NCBI GenBank assembly: GCA_028564705.1
Contig: JAPXFQ010002399.1
Location: 937,501 to 1,001,500, forward strand
Source: Apricaphanius iberus
Lineage: Eukaryota > Chordata > Actinopteri > Cyprinodontiformes > Aphaniidae
DNA: 64,000 nt
Direction of reading: 5' to 3'
This document shows positions 23,598 to 35,378 of this stretch, piece after piece; position 1 is the stretch's first letter; the number at the start of each line of letters is the position of its first letter. The position numbers were made by a program, and so were the translations under genes. The notes below the pieces were generated by a model. It was not told the origin of the DNA. It was given only the letters and a program-made list of their open reading frames with translations, and did not search any database.

Positions 23598-23960
23598 CAC
23601 CTCTAATTGTTTTTTGACTGATTAAACATTTAAGTTGTTAAGTCATACCAGTCAAAATAACGGCTAGAGGAGGTGGGACCACAGGCGAACGTAACGTAAA
23701 CATCTGGGTCAACAGAAGTCATATGGGTCAAAGGACATACAAAATGGTGGAGCAGTATGTCTGATTTCATGCCTATTATGCGATTGTTTGCTATGCAGTA
23801 TTACATTAACAGGTGAGTAATAGTTGCTACGTAGCATATAGTAAATACTAAGGATTTGGATGCAGGGAATGTCAAAGGCCTTTCTGTATAGGCTGTAATT
23901 GTTTCCGTTAAATTGCTCTTTGAGATTGCACTCTGCAATAACATACTTAGCTTGTACTTT

Positions 23961-24027
<67 letters not shown>

Positions 24028-24238
24028 GTTTGTTTTTGTTAGTTGTTTTGCATTATTAATCATCTCATCTAAAGTTTTATTTTTTACAAAACAAATTTAA
24101 ATTTTTAAAAGTTTATAATTGGTGCAATAAAAATGGATATTTTACAGGACTGGATGAATGATCGTGATTAATAATCGTGATTACAATATTGATCAAAATA
24201 ATCGTGAATATTTTTTGGGACATAATCGTGCAGCCCTA
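23598..24238. mobile_element. Truncated copy of the 31196-32341 hAT-type family
   Basis: It shares 'gattaaacatttaagtt', 'gtctgatttcat', 'ggatttggatgcagggaatg' and the end 'cataatcgtgcagcccta' in the same order as 31735-32341. Its left end is missing. A TA microsatellite lies inside (23963-24023). Confidence 0.75.
23963..24023. repeat. TA microsatellite
   Basis: About 60 bp of alternating T and A. The corresponding position of the copy at 31196 lacks it, so it expanded after insertion. Confidence 0.9.
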
Positions 24239-24713
24239 CCTCCCAGACACTTTGATCAAGGCACGTCACTAACCGCGCGCTGACTGCACGTTGCAACGTT
24301 TCTGACTTCGCAGTCCGACTGTATCCTTGGCGCTATGATGTGTGCCAATAATGCTGACTGCTGCTGCTTTCCTCCTGCTGGCTGAAGCGTAGTTTATGGA
24401 TCAGGAAAGCTGTTCGTGCAGAGTCTTTAGGCTGGCCAATTATGGCCTAAAGATACAATTTTGGATGTAATTTTTTATAAAATTCAATTTAGGATTTTTT
24501 ATTAAAATGTGATATTGCCCCCCACGCACATAGAATTTGAAAACTGACAGGTACAACTCCTGATTGGGAGGTAACATCCGATTCACATCGAGTCTGAAAT
24601 CACATGACTGGGCCCCATTTCCGATCATGCGGATCATTTGGATCATCCCTAATTATTATTCACAATATGTAAACATCACAATATCATCTGCATAAATACA
24701 GACTGTGGTAGAG

Positions 24714-25175
24714 CCACAGTGCTGGTTCTGCTGGACCTCAGTGCAGCATTTGACACTGTTGATTATCGTAAAATATTACTGGAGCGACTGGAGAGCTGGG
24801 TCGGACTCTCTGGTACAGTACTTAGCTGGATTTGAGTCTTAACTCAAGAACAGGAACTTCTTTGTCTCAATAGAAAATTTCTCATCAGAACAGAGATCAT
24901 CCTGGGACCCCTCCTGTTTAATATCTAGATGCACCCACTGACCCAGATTATAACAGCCACAACATTAGCTACCATAACTATGCAGATGATACTCAGCTGT
25001 ACTTTACAATGTCGCCAGGTGACTTTGATTCTATCCAGACCCTAAATGAATGCATTGAACAAATCAGTAGATGGATGTCCCATAACTTTCTCCAGCTGAA
25101 CAGAAACAAAACTGAAGTAATTATTTTTGGACCAATAGAGGAACGATCAACACACAGCACAAATGAGAAAAAGCA
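24714..25175 (+). pseudogene. L2 reverse transcriptase fragment
   Basis: Starts ATVLVLLDLSAAFDTVDY (RT motif with catalytic aspartate), passes GPLLFN and NYADDTQLY (catalytic YADD, near 24980), and continues to [17 protein letters not shown]. Stops and small deletions (for example LSWI then TGA) break the frame. It belongs to the L2 group by motif order. Confidence 0.8.
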
Positions 25176-25459
25176 AAGCACTCAATATGAAAATATATGA
25201 ACTATATATTATTAAATATTAGGGCTGGCAAACAATAAAATATTTTAATTTAATGTATAACAATTTAGCTGTGAATTAACCAGGATTAATTTTTTAAAGG
25301 AAGTACAGGAGAGATCCATGAAACTTTTGTTTTAAACTCATCCATAGCATTTACATGTGGCCTTTTTAACCTGTTCATCTCTCACCCAGTTCCTACAGCA
25401 AACTAACTGGTTAACCGTTTCTCAATTTAAAGCAGAACGTTGCTTATGAATGTTGGACA

Positions 25460-25580
25460 ACTTTGATCATCCTCTTCATAGGACTATCCTACAACAGCAG
25501 AGTGTTTTCAGTAAGAGGCTTCAACAGTTTCGCTGCAACTCAGACTGCTAATGTATCTATCTTTTCTGGTGCCATCGCTC
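25460..25580 (+). pseudogene. LINE C-terminal fragment (same family as 30898-32510)
   Basis: The readable stretch DHPLHRTILQQQSVFSKRLQQF and FRCNSDC matches the block NPEHLLHETILQQQIIFSQR of the minus-strand copy at 30938-31120. Truncated on both sides. Confidence 0.6.
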
Positions 25581-25754
25581 TGTTTACACTAAGGGTTTCT
25601 GCCAAAGCTCCACTTAAGGCCATTCAGAGTATGAGAAGTTATGGGTTGGCAAAAAGGCTGTTCTATTTCTTCTGCTCTTTCATTTCCACACAGCTGCTGA
25701 TACAGGGCTGTTCTCTGCCGGATGTTTTAAACACTAGCAGATTTTGATTGGCTA

Positions 25755-25932
25755 GACGTCGTCGACGTCACTACAGTGAGATGCTCCGATTGGTTGGTGC
25801 ACTGTTTCAAGTACATCAAGTCACACAATACACCAAGGAGACTCTGATGGACCTCTGACAGACTCAACCATAGACTTTACATGTAATCTTGGCGTAACTG
25901 ATGCTGCTGTTCGGGGCGGTGTGAACGCACCA
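25755..25932 (-). mobile_element. Fragment of the 1051-1796 Harbinger MITE family
   Basis: Reverse complement of the left end of that family, including 'cactacagtgag', the 'tccgattggttggtgca' block and the terminus 'ggggcggtgtgaacgcacca' followed by TAA. Confidence 0.65.
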
Positions 25933-25935
25933 TAA

Positions 25936-26940
25936 GGCAGCAGCTGTGTAGCTATATTTAGCAACTGTTTAGACTCATCTACCACGTGTTGTTCAGAGAA
26001 ATGTGACTAGCGACAAATAAAGTGACTTTTTTATGGTGTTATTGGATACCTGGACTCTAACGTGGAGCATGTATGTTTGTTACTGCAGCAACGGAGATGC
26101 TGCCGAACCAGAGCATTTGTAGCTCAACAGCTCCGCTCGCCCATTTCCTGTTCAGGTGGAGCAGAGATTAACCCCGTTAATAAGTTAGTTAGTTAGTTAG
26201 TTGTTGTGCTGTCTGTTTCCACCTGTGCTCCGATGTAAAATATTTTCTGTGTAAAAAAATACGACTGCACACTAAAATCATAGATTTCACAAGGCCCCAT
26301 CATTTCCTCACCTAATCTGGTCTGAGTGATCACTTCTGAGTTTAAACTGGACTGTAAGAAATACAGAAAGGAGTTGGAATCAAACCCTGAATTAAAGGGC
26401 TGTTTTAAGCTGTCAATAGCAAGACGCCATCATATTTTAAAGGACGTTAAATAAATGTGACCACTACCGGAAATTGAATACAGAAAAGGGGTGGGGGGAT
26501 TATGCTCAATATAACGCAACATTAATCTTAGCTCATATCGCACAGCCCCAGTAGAGAGAGTATTTCATGCTGGCAGCCCCAACGTCTCACTATTGATTCA
26601 GTTCATGCTGCTAACGGTACGTGAATCTGCTGCCGCTCCATTTCTTTTTTTAAAAGCCAGATTGACTGCCTTTAACTTAAAATAGGCATCATATCCATTT
26701 CTTTGTTTCCATTTAGTTTGTTTTCCATAATGAGGGTTTGTGCATGAAAACTTGTTTTTTGCAAACTGTCCCGCTCTCATAATTTCTGTCTGTTCAACTT
26801 TGCTTTCATTGTTTGTGCAAACTTTCTCCTCTCCTTCTTTCTCACTTCTGGTCGTCTTCAAGACAAAATATCCTTTGTTGAAGGATGTAACTTGTACTAT
26901 CCATAGATCGAGAGGCCCTCTAGTGGCTGTTAGCTGTAAA
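25936..26940. other. No gene recognised
   Basis: Contains a short GTTA tandem repeat (about 26185-26204) and ORFs up to 87 codons with no motif. Probably interior of the surrounding repeat or unrelated DNA. Confidence 0.45.
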
Positions 26941-26944
26941 AATC

Positions 26945-27030
26945 CCTAAATAAACCGCACCGGATTGTAGGTCGCATAGTTCAAAACATGAGAAAAAAGT
27001 AGCAACCTATAGTCCGGAAAATACGGTAAG
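26945..27030. repeat. MITE fragment with 'ccggaaaatacggta' end
   Basis: 'gttcaaaacatgagaaaaaagtagc' followed by 'tatagtccggaaaatacgg' recurs at 27935-27990 in a second, more decayed copy. The end is typical of a widespread MITE group. No target duplication was determined. Confidence 0.5.
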
Positions 27031-27454
27031 AAAAATTCACTCCACAAACTTATGAACATAATCATATCAACTCAAAGCTATTATGTCAATACTAATATAG
27101 TAGTCATTTATGCGCACACACTTGAGTTCTGTCATGGTGCTGCACAACTCTCAGATACAGTCTGCCATGCTGATAAGTGAGGAGAAATGAACTGAGCTTG
27201 GGATGACTTTTAGGATAAACGGGCCACTATTCGGTGTATGGGTAAAAAAAAGAAGAAGAAAAAGTAATGGCATTCCCTCTATAAATTAATCGACCCGTGT
27301 TAACGCATTCATTTTAACAGCCCTACTATGCATGCGTGCAAATCGTTGTAGTCTGAAGGAGGCTGTATATATGCCAGACTGATTATGATACCACGGGAAC
27401 AGAATATCTAATTTAGATATCAATTTTAGTATCGATTTATATCTAGGCATCAAT

Positions 27455-27720
27455 TATTTTGACAACCCTAGTCGCAGCAGGAACTTGAAAAACTCAGCCA
27501 TGCATTTATCTTTAGTCAGCCCGATTACTCCAACAGCGTCCTCACTGGTCTACCCAAAAAGTCAATCAGACAGCTGCAGCTAATCCAGAACGCTGCGGTT
27601 TTTATGTGTCTTATTCCTAATTGATGTTTTTACCACTGAATCATGTAAAGCACCTTCAATGACCTTGTGTTGAGAGTGTGCTATACAGATAAAATTCCCT
27701 TGCCTTGCTTTGTCTTTGAT
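27455..27720 (+). pseudogene. L2 3' end fragment
   Basis: Readable FSQPDYSNSVLTGLPKKSIR and QLQLIQNAAVFMCLI, the conserved C-terminal block of L2 RTs, followed by a short 3' UTR and the tail 'aaattcccttgccttgc'. Confidence 0.7.
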
Positions 27721-28069
27721 TGGCTAAAAGCAATGTGGCTCTAATGATGCCTTGGACCAAATTATTCAATGAATTTACTTCACTGGCGTTGTTCCAAGAC
27801 AAATTTCAACAGTTTCTTCCTTAACTCCTCTGTCTTTTAAAAAGAATCTAACTCTGATGCTCTATGTCCAGAAATAAACCAAGATCAAGCCTGTTCTGCC
27901 ATGCTGGGGAGTTGCTAACAGTTAGCTTCATTGCACCGGTTTGTAGTAGCATAGTTCAAAACATGAGAAAAAAGTAGCGACTTATAGTATAGCTTCAGCT
28001 TCTATAAGGGATGCATGTAACTTTCACCAGATCTCTAGCTTTCATTTCTATCCAAACTCCTTGGGTGAG

Positions 28070-28503
28070 CTGTTTTTAATCATCTCACTTTGCTTTTAGA
28101 AGAAATGCATCTGCTTGACCCTTTTCATTTGGGTTTCAAAACCTTACATAGCATGGAGTCTGAGCATCTTTGAGTTTAATGACATTCTTATTTCCCTGGA
28201 CTCCAGCCATGACACACTGCTTATTCTTTTAGACAGCTGCTTTCGACCATGCTATCTTATTAGCACGTTTAAATCCCCTGGTGTGTCTCCAGGATCCTGT
28301 AATAGATTGGTTTGCCTCTTACCTAAAAGTGATCACAGTTTTAATATTATGATAGGTTATGCCATTTCTCTGTCTGCAGCTCTAACCTGTGGCATCCCTC
28401 AAGGCTGCATTCTGGGACCCCTTCTTTTTAATTTGTACATCCTCTTGTTGGTTTTTAAAAAACAACAACACTTCTATGCAGATGACTGCCAATTGTATCC
28501 ATA
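28070..28503 (+). pseudogene. L2-like reverse transcriptase fragment
   Basis: The open frame 28115-28504 contains SHDTLLILLDSCF (motif A with the catalytic aspartate), [20 protein letters not shown] (motif B region) and HFYADDCQLYP (YADD). Upstream EEMHLLDPFHLGFKTLHS matches the linker before motif A. The frame has shifts, and the part between A and B is garbled. Its 3' counterpart may be the separate fragment at 40640-41215. Confidence 0.75.
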
Positions 28504-29156
28504 AAGCCCAATGATAGGATGCAGCCACTAGTAGACTGCCTCAGCGACACTCATGAAAAAATGGACACTCATGTTGACTAGGGATGCACCGATATGAAAA
28601 TTTTGGCCAATGTCGATATCTGATATTCATTTTTCTGTTATGGACAATATTTACCGATATCGTGTTTTTTAGAATGTTTCTGAGCTGATAAAAGTTTGAA
28701 CAGACTGAATTTCTTCCTTTATTTTGAGAATGTATTTTATTTCCAAATAACAGTGTACAGGGCTACCATAAAACATGAGTAATCAACTTTTACCGCTTAT
28801 CAAGCATGCCAGTCTTCATGGCAACATGTTTTCAGCTCTGTGCCTTCCAGTTAAACTCAAATTTGTGAAAAAGGCTAAATCAAACTGTCCAAAACGTGTC
28901 CTGACTGTTAGCATGGGCACTGTAAAAGCGTGGAAGGTTAGGACGATTCTGCATGTCACATCAAGAGTCAGGGTATCAAAAAAGGAAAGAAAATAAGGAA
29001 AAAGAAGACAGAACTCCGAAGTCGACAGTATGTCACAAAGTGTTTCATAAAGAAAGGATGCTTACTCTATTCCTGTATTTCAAAACTTTCAGGCTTAACC
29101 TATTTTTGTTGCTACATGCTTTTATCTAGCTATCTTAGTAAAATAATTGCTGAATC
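28504..29156. repeat. hAT-type MITE start and unassigned DNA
   Basis: 'tagggatgcaccgatatgaaa' at about 28580 is a MITE left end; its partner end is not evident. The remainder up to the Rex3 copy holds no recognisable gene (73-codon ORF only). Confidence 0.4.
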
Positions 29157-29164
29157 ATGATTTA

Positions 29165-29795
29165 TCCATCCATCCATCTTCCTCCGCTTATCCGGGGTCG
29201 GGTCGCGGGGGCAGTAGCCTAAGCAAGGAGACCCAGACTTGCCTCTCCCCGGCCACTTGGGCCAGCTCCTCGGGAGGAATCCCGAGGCGTTCCCAGGCCA
29301 GCTGGGAGACATAATCTCTCCAACGGGTCCTGGGTCTTCCCCTGGGTCTCCTCCCGGTGGGACATGCCCGGAACACCTCACCAGGGAGGCGTCCAGGAGG
29401 CATCCTGACTAGATGCCCGAGCCACCTCAACTGGCTCCTCTCGATGTGGAGGAGCAGCGGCTCTACTCTGAGCTCCCTCCGGATGACCGAGCTTCTCACC
29501 CTATCTCTAAGGGAGAGCCCAGCCACCCTACGGAGGAAACTCATTTCAGCCGCCTGTATCCGCGATCTCGTTCTTTCGGTCACCACCCAGCGTTCGTGAC
29601 CATAGATGAGGGTAGGAACGTAGATCGACCGGTAAATCGAGAGCTTCGCCTTTCGACTCAGCTCTCTCTTCACCACGACAGACCGGTACAGCGCCCGCAT
29701 GACTGCAGACGCCCTACCAATCCGTCCATCGATCTCCCGCTCCATTTTTCCCTCATTCGTGAACAAGACCCCCAGATACCTAAACTCCTCCACTG
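29165..29795 (-). mobile_element. Rex3-like LINE, 5'-truncated, with open C-terminal frame
   Basis: The minus-strand frame 29188-29793 is intact over 201 codons: FRYLGVLFTNEGKMEREIDG, ALYRSVVVKRELSRKAKLS, IQAAEMSFLRRVAGLSLRD, RGRPRTRWRDYVSQLAWERL. It ends in a GATG tail. atgattta occurs on both sides (29157-29164 and 29796-29803), a perfect 8 bp target duplication. The RT catalytic core lies upstream and was never inserted. Of the three copies, this one is the best preserved. Confidence 0.85.
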
Positions 29796-29803
29796 ATGAT
29801 TTA

Positions 29804-30897
29804 CTTCCAACAATAATAACATCTCTGCTGTCTCATGTTATCATGTCTCATAGACACATATTCACCTGCCGCTGCACACCCACCTCCTCCTTCCCCCACG
29901 GCCCCCGTCCCCATCTCGGCCAACAAAGGTGAGCCGAGCGTGATAATTCTGAATATTGAGCCTCTAACACGTCTTACCAACATGTGTAATCCACATGTTG
30001 ATGACTTCACAAACAAAAAGTAATAGACATGCCTCAGAAATTACATAATCAGTTTGCCGTGTGTTCTGTGGAGTGACAGTGCTGCTGCTACAATCGATAG
30101 TGTCAAACTTGATGTTCTTAAAATGCATGCCCCACAAAAAATAATATAAAATTGAATAAAACACGTGTGTAGTTACCTTTAGCTATAATGAGTTTACAGA
30201 ATTTATATTTTAATATTTATATCAAGAAAACCAAATAGGGAAATAAAATAATGTGTGTGTGTGCGTGTACGTTGACTTATACAGATGCAGAGTCAGCTTT
30301 CTTGTCTGCCCCTCGTCCTTATACTAATGACCCACTGGGCCTTAATAAAGTGATTTTGAAAATGACTTTGTTAGACCTGGATAACCAACACTTTATGTCT
30401 TCTTCAGTACTTGTTTAGTCTTGCATTGGTTGAGGCCTAGCATTACTCCTGGCTGTGTCTTGATTTTGGCCCTGTTGCCCTAGCTTTGTAATCATCTTTA
30501 GGCATTTTAACTATGCAATGTGATAACTATCTAATTAAAGAATAAAGGACATATTTATTGGGTTAAAATGTATCTTTAAAAAATCTAGAGGGCCCAGAAA
30601 TGTTGGATTCCATAGGTCCCAGAATTTCTGGTGGCAACCCTGACTGTTTTCAACTTGCAATGTAATTTTCAAGTAAATGTCTAAAAACTGAAACGGTGTT
30701 TCAACCAATGGCCGCTGGCTGCTCTGCTTTGTGCAATTACCAGCAGTCTAGATATTACTTTCCTCCTCTCCTTAAGACCTTTGATTAACTTTGCTCTGAG
30801 GAGATGACCAGTGCTTAAGGTCAACCTCAATGGGGCAGAGAATCATTACTAAATAATATTTTATAACAATTAGCTTTTTCATTTAAGTACATTTATT
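29804..30897. other. No gene recognised
   Basis: A proline-rich ORF at 29835-30023 (62 codons) has a GT near 29930 but no similarity I can name. The rest is AT-rich without structure. Confidence 0.45.
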
Positions 30898-32510
30898 ATT
30901 TTCAATTCAAAAATACTTTATTGATCCAAGAGGGAAATTAAGTGTTCTTGTAGCTCATTACTAATTCATTCGTCAAGGAGTTGTTGTAGACCATGATGGC
31001 TGTGGGGAGAAGGGATTTCCTGTAGCGGTCTTTGTTGCAGCGAAACTGAAGAAGCCTCTGACTGAAGATAATCTGTTGCTGTAGGATAGTCTCATGAAGA
31101 AGATGCTCAGGGTTTTCCATATTTTTTTATTTTATGAAGAATCCTTCTTTGCATCATTATCTCCAGCTGATCCACAGTCGTCCCCAGAACAGAACTAGGG
31201 CTGCACAATTAATTGGATTTTGATCGTGATCACAATTTTGGTGGCCACAATTAAATTAACCTAATCGTCAACGATATTTACATTTAAAATGCGAGCTTCA
31301 CTGCACGCCTCTTTGTCATATACTGCCTCAACCAATAGTCTGCCAACCACCAGGGGGCAAACGCATGGCTAAAGCTTCATTAAGCTGCCCAAATAAAAAC
31401 CACACCTACGCCACTCAGCACTCACAATGGCTGCATCCGAATACGTCAATAAAATAGCAGGCAAAAAGCAGTATGCGAGTGATGTGTTAGATCCGAAATC
31501 CCCAGTATGGATCTGACTAGTAGGCATAAAGTTCCTGGATGTGTAGTACCGCCACAGTAAGCAGCCGGTGGATGCTATGCTATCCATCAATGCAACAGAA
31601 GCCCCGAAATCATAGAAGAGCGACCTAGCTAAAATTGGCTACAGACGAACTATGAACCATTGACACTGCTGCAATTTCGGAGTATAAATGTACATGTAGC
31701 GATGTTACTGATTAATGTGATTGTTTTTGACAGCTGATTAAACATTTAAGTTAAGTTATACCAGACAAAATAACCGCTTGTGGATGGCAGGTCAACAGGT
31801 GAATGTTACATAAACATCCGGGTCAACAGACACGCAAAATGGTGGAGCAATTCGTCTGATTTTTATTTTTCAGAAAAGGTTATTACAATACGTCTGATTT
31901 CTGTATCTGTAAATTCCTTGTATGCATCATTCTTGTATGTGTCATCCTTGGCCATTAAAGCTGATTCTGATTCTGATTTCATACCTACTACTCGCTCGTT
32001 GCGATGCAGTATTTACTACATCAACGGGCGAGTAGTATTTGCTACGTAGCATCTAGTACATACTAAGGATTTGGATGCAGGGAATGTCCTAGGCCTTTTC
32101 TGTATAAGCTGTAAAAAATTGCACTTTGAGATTTCACTCTGAAATAACATATTTAGTTTGTACTTATAAAAGTCTTGGAGTTTGTTTTCAGGTTGGGTTT
32201 ATTTTTTTGCATTATTTTTATTTTTTGAAATAAAAATAGATATTTTACAAGACTGGATGAATAATAGTGATTAATAATCATGATTACAACATTGATCAAA
32301 ATAATCGTGATTATTATTTTGGTCATAATCGTGCAGCCTTAAACAGAACCAGCCTCCTTTATCAGGTTGTTGAGCCGTTTTAAATCCCTGGCTCTGATGC
32401 TGCTACCCCAACAGATGATGGACGAAGAGATGACTATCTCCACAACAGTATGTAGAAGATTTGAAGCGTCTTGCTGCAAAAACAGTCCCTCCACTTTTTG
32501 GTGAAAAAGA
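30898..32510 (-). pseudogene. CR1-group LINE 3' end, split by a hAT-type element
   Basis: On the minus strand, 32500-32350 reads SSIICWGSSIRARDLKRLNN then LIKEAGSVLG; after the insertion (32341-31196) it continues TTVDQLEIMMQRRILHKI and NPEHLLHETILQQQIIFSQR, then NKDRYRKSLLPTAIMVYNNS. This is the C-terminal region of a fish non-LTR element, possibly Rex1/Babar; the clade is not certain. The 3' end is 'caatactttattgatcc'-like sequence on plus. Confidence 0.65.
31196..32341. mobile_element. hAT-type non-autonomous element (1146 bp), complete
   Basis: Ends 'tagggctgcacaatt' and, in reverse complement, 'taaggctgcacgatt'. It is flanked by a perfect 8 bp duplication aacagaac (31188-31195 and 32342-32349). 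The interior has no transposase. A small piece with a 'gctgattctgattctgat' tail (about 31855-31985) is absent from the related copy at 23598 and looks like a LINE 3' tail inserted into it. Related copies: 23598-24238 and 34178-38217. Confidence 0.85.
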
Positions 32511-33655
32511 TTTTTTGAAACAAAGTAGCAATGTTTTTATTTGTGATTTTCTATTATATTGTCACATAAACCTTAGCAAAAATAAAAATAGTTTCAATGT
32601 AATTTTAACTGATGAAAACAGTAAAATGTGACCAGGTCTGATTGGTTCCCCACTAAACGAACCTTTAGCCACTCTAATTAACCTCCTAGATACGCCCCTG
32701 CTCAGCAGCACTGATAGGAATAGTCGCTCATTAATCTAAAAACTCACTGGAGTCTCTGTGACGGGACAGAGTGAGAAAGGATTTTTTTCTTACTTTGGTT
32801 GCAGAGCATTATTAAAAGTCGACTTTATTAAAAGTCTGTCGATTTATGACGTATCTTTGGCCAAAAGCACGACCAGCTGTGCTCTCGGCTGAAGTTACCA
32901 TCGAAAAGCCCAAATAAAAGGAAACTAGACTTGAGGTTGGATGAAAGTTTTTAATCCTAAATAACTCGAACTTGAAACTACAGCTTCTTCTACAGCTTCA
33001 GGGTCAAAGTCACGACTGAACCAACTCGAACTGATAAGGTGTGTGGCCACTGAGCTCCATAAAGCCCGTCTGTACCAGAGAAATCAATTTTTCTCTTCTC
33101 CGCCGTCCACCAGAGGTAAAGGGAGGCTTTATGGAGCGACTGAAGCCAGCGTTGCTGCAGAGGGAGAGAGGATTGGTCCAGCTTCTGAGTGGTAACGCTA
33201 ACAGAGGATAACTTTCAAAACACCACCCATAGCTCTCTGGATGCTGTAAATCCAGTCTGTTTGCTCCAACTACTTCCACGTTTTCGGGTTAAACCACCTC
33301 ACCGTTGTGATCCTCCATAGTGCGGTATACAGATTTCAGTTTCTCTTAACGGTGCGTGCATTGCTCGCAAAATACACATTCCAGCTCGCCACAGCTCGCC
33401 CTCCATTCTGAGAGTGTCAGAAGCGTCTCTGTGAGACGATCCCTGTAAGGTAGACAATGGATAAGACGTACCGCTCTCAGCCAATGACAAAATTCAAATG
33501 CAGTACCACACAATGACCATCATCAGCAGCACTTAGACGTTTTTAGACCAAAAAATATGTAATTTAACAAGTTTACACGGAAATGTCAAGAAATGCCCTG
33601 AAACTGAAAGATTGTATTGGTAAAGAGCCATTTATACAGTTTATAAGCAAAAAAA
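32511..33655. other. No gene recognised
   Basis: ORFs up to 89 codons without motifs; no shared repeat detected with the rest of the window. Confidence 0.5.
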
Positions 33656-34168
33656 AAAGTTGTTTTGGGGTTTAGTTACTCTAAAAACACAGGCATCTCA
33701 TGATCTGCTCCATACACAACAAGCGCGTGATTTTGGTCCATTAGACATTCTTCATAAGAAAAGTGCTATTCCACCTGGACGCCACATCTTGTTGTAGCAT
33801 CATGGTTTTCATGACCAACTCTTGCTGTATGTCTCTCAACCGAGAGGTAGCAAGTCGAGAGTGACGAAAATGTCCGGCTTTTCCTCCCAATAGCCACACA
33901 GTCAGAAATGCTCAGCTGGCTTAACACTCTGTCATGCACTGCTAGCTGCAGAGTGTGAGCCATGCAACCCAGGTGTTAAACGCCACACTCCCCCATTGCC
34001 TTCTCCATATTCCGTGCATCATCACAAAGCACAACATGCACATTGTCTTAATTTTCCACGTAGCAAACATGCACTCAAATGTGCCAGCGATGGCGACTCA
34101 CGTATGTGATTCTGCAAACTCTTGCCTATGTAAAACAGCTCTCTTCATTTCAAAGTTATCATTAATCC
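33656..34168 (-). pseudogene. ZBED-like hAT transposase fragment
   Basis: Minus-strand blocks in order: QWINDNFEMKRAVLHRQEFA, ESHT, then MAHTLQLAVHDRVLSQLSIS, CVAIGRKS, HSRLATSRL, LQQDVASRWNST and KITRLLCMEQ. This is the central RNase H-like region of ZBED1/Charlie-type hAT transposases. At least two stops and several shifts occur. The catalytic-region stretch with a conserved VxxDNARN motif is scrambled. It abuts a hAT-type MITE at 34168. Confidence 0.75.
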
Positions 34169-34368
34169 ACTGAGCAGTAGGTTTGCACGATTATGACCAA
34201 ATAACAATCACGATTATTTTTTATCAATATTGTAATCACAATTATTAATCACGATCATTCATCCAGTCCTGTAAAATATCTATTTTTATTGCACCAATTA
34301 TAAACATTTGTTTGCAACATTTTTTTGTGAAAAATAAAACTTCAGATTAGAATAGATGCTAAACTCTA

Positions 34369-34370
34369 AT

Positions 34371-34423
<53 letters not shown>
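34369..34423. repeat. CA/TA microsatellite
   Basis: A short CA run followed by about 37 bp of alternating T and A, immediately left of the Tc1-like element's TA target. Confidence 0.85.
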
Positions 34424-34706
34424 CACTCAACAAAAATATAAACGCAACAACTTTCTTTCTGCTACCATTTTTCATGAGATGGACTTAAAGATCTAAAATT
34501 CATTCCAGATACACAATATTACCATTTCTCTCAAACATTGTTCACAAATCAGTCTAAATGTGTGATATTGAGCACTTCTGCTTTGCTGAGATAATCCATC
34601 CCACCTCACAGGTGTGCCACATCAAGATGCTGATCTGACATCATGATTAGTGCACAGGTGTACCTTATACTGCCCACAATAAAAGACCACCCTGGAATTT
34701 GTAGTT

Positions 34707-35290
34707 TTGTCTCACAGAAAAATGCAACAAGCATTGAGGGAGCGTGCAATTGGCATGCTGACAGCAGGAATGTCAACCAGATCTGTTGCTCGTGCATTGA
34801 ATGTTCATTTCTCCACCATAAGCCGTCTCCAAAGCCATTTCAGAGAATATGGCAGTACATCCAACCGGCCTCACAACCGCAGACCACGTGTAACCGCACC
34901 AGCCCAGGACCTCCACATCCAGCAGGTTCACCTCCAAGATAGTCTGAGACCAGCCACTCAGACAGCTGCTGAAACAATTGGTTTGCATAACCAAACAATT
35001 TCTGCACAAACTGTCAGAAACCGTCTCAGGGAAGCTAGACTCCATGCTTGTCGTCCTCATCGGGGTCTTGACCTGACTCCAGCTCGTCGCCGTAACAGAC
35101 TTGAGTGGGCAAATGCTCACATTCGATGGCGTCTGGCACGTTGGAGAGGTGTTCTGTTCACGGATGAATCTCGGTTTACATTGTTCAGGGCAGATGGCAG
35201 ACAGCATGTGTGGCGTCGTGTGGGTGAGCGCTTTGCTGATGTCAATGTTGTGGATCGAGTGGCCCATGGTGGTGGTGGGGTTATGGTATG
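34707..35290 (+). pseudogene. Tc1-like transposase, C-terminal third deleted
   Basis: The frame starts MSHRKMQQALRERAIGMLTA and contains the paired helix-turn-helix DNA-binding region (MSTRSVARALNVHFSTISRL), a GRPR-like hook (NRRPRVTAPAQD), and the first catalytic aspartate in VLFTDESRF. It reaches GGGGVMVW at about 35290 and then runs straight into inverted-repeat sequence. The second aspartate and the third acidic residue are gone, so no activity is possible. The first two thirds have no stops, suggesting a fairly recent deletion. Confidence 0.85.
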
Positions 35291-35378
35291 GTATGATGTC
35301 AGATCAGCATCTAGATGTGGCCCACCTGTGAGGTGGGATGGATTATCTCAGCAAAGCAGAAGTGCTCAGTCCATTGAT

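Larger units (their letters stand above)
23329..24651. mobile_element. hAT-type element (1323 bp) hosting another hAT-type element
   Basis: Left end 'taggaatgtcccagtcagat'; right end in reverse complement 'tagggatgatccaaatgatc'. Flanks attattac (23321-23328) and attattat (24652-24659) form an 8 bp duplication with one mismatch. The inner part from about 23598 to 24238 belongs to the family of 31196-32341. Confidence 0.55.
25217..27327. mobile_element. hAT-type element ends enclosing mixed insertions
   Basis: Left 'tagggctggcaaacaataaaa' and right 'gttaacgcattcattttaacagcccta' match the two ends of a common fish MITE type. The interior is much longer than usual and contains a LINE fragment (25460-25580) and a Harbinger MITE fragment (25755-25932). 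No matching 8 bp duplication was found, so the pairing is uncertain. Confidence 0.4.

Noticed and set aside
29413..29796. Plus-strand ORF of 127 codons, with a near copy at 35469
   Set aside because: Both are the antisense of the Rex3 C-terminal coding region.
34773..35267. Minus-strand ORF of 164 codons
   Set aside because: Antisense of the Tc1-like transposase, which has clear catalytic and helix-turn-helix motifs.
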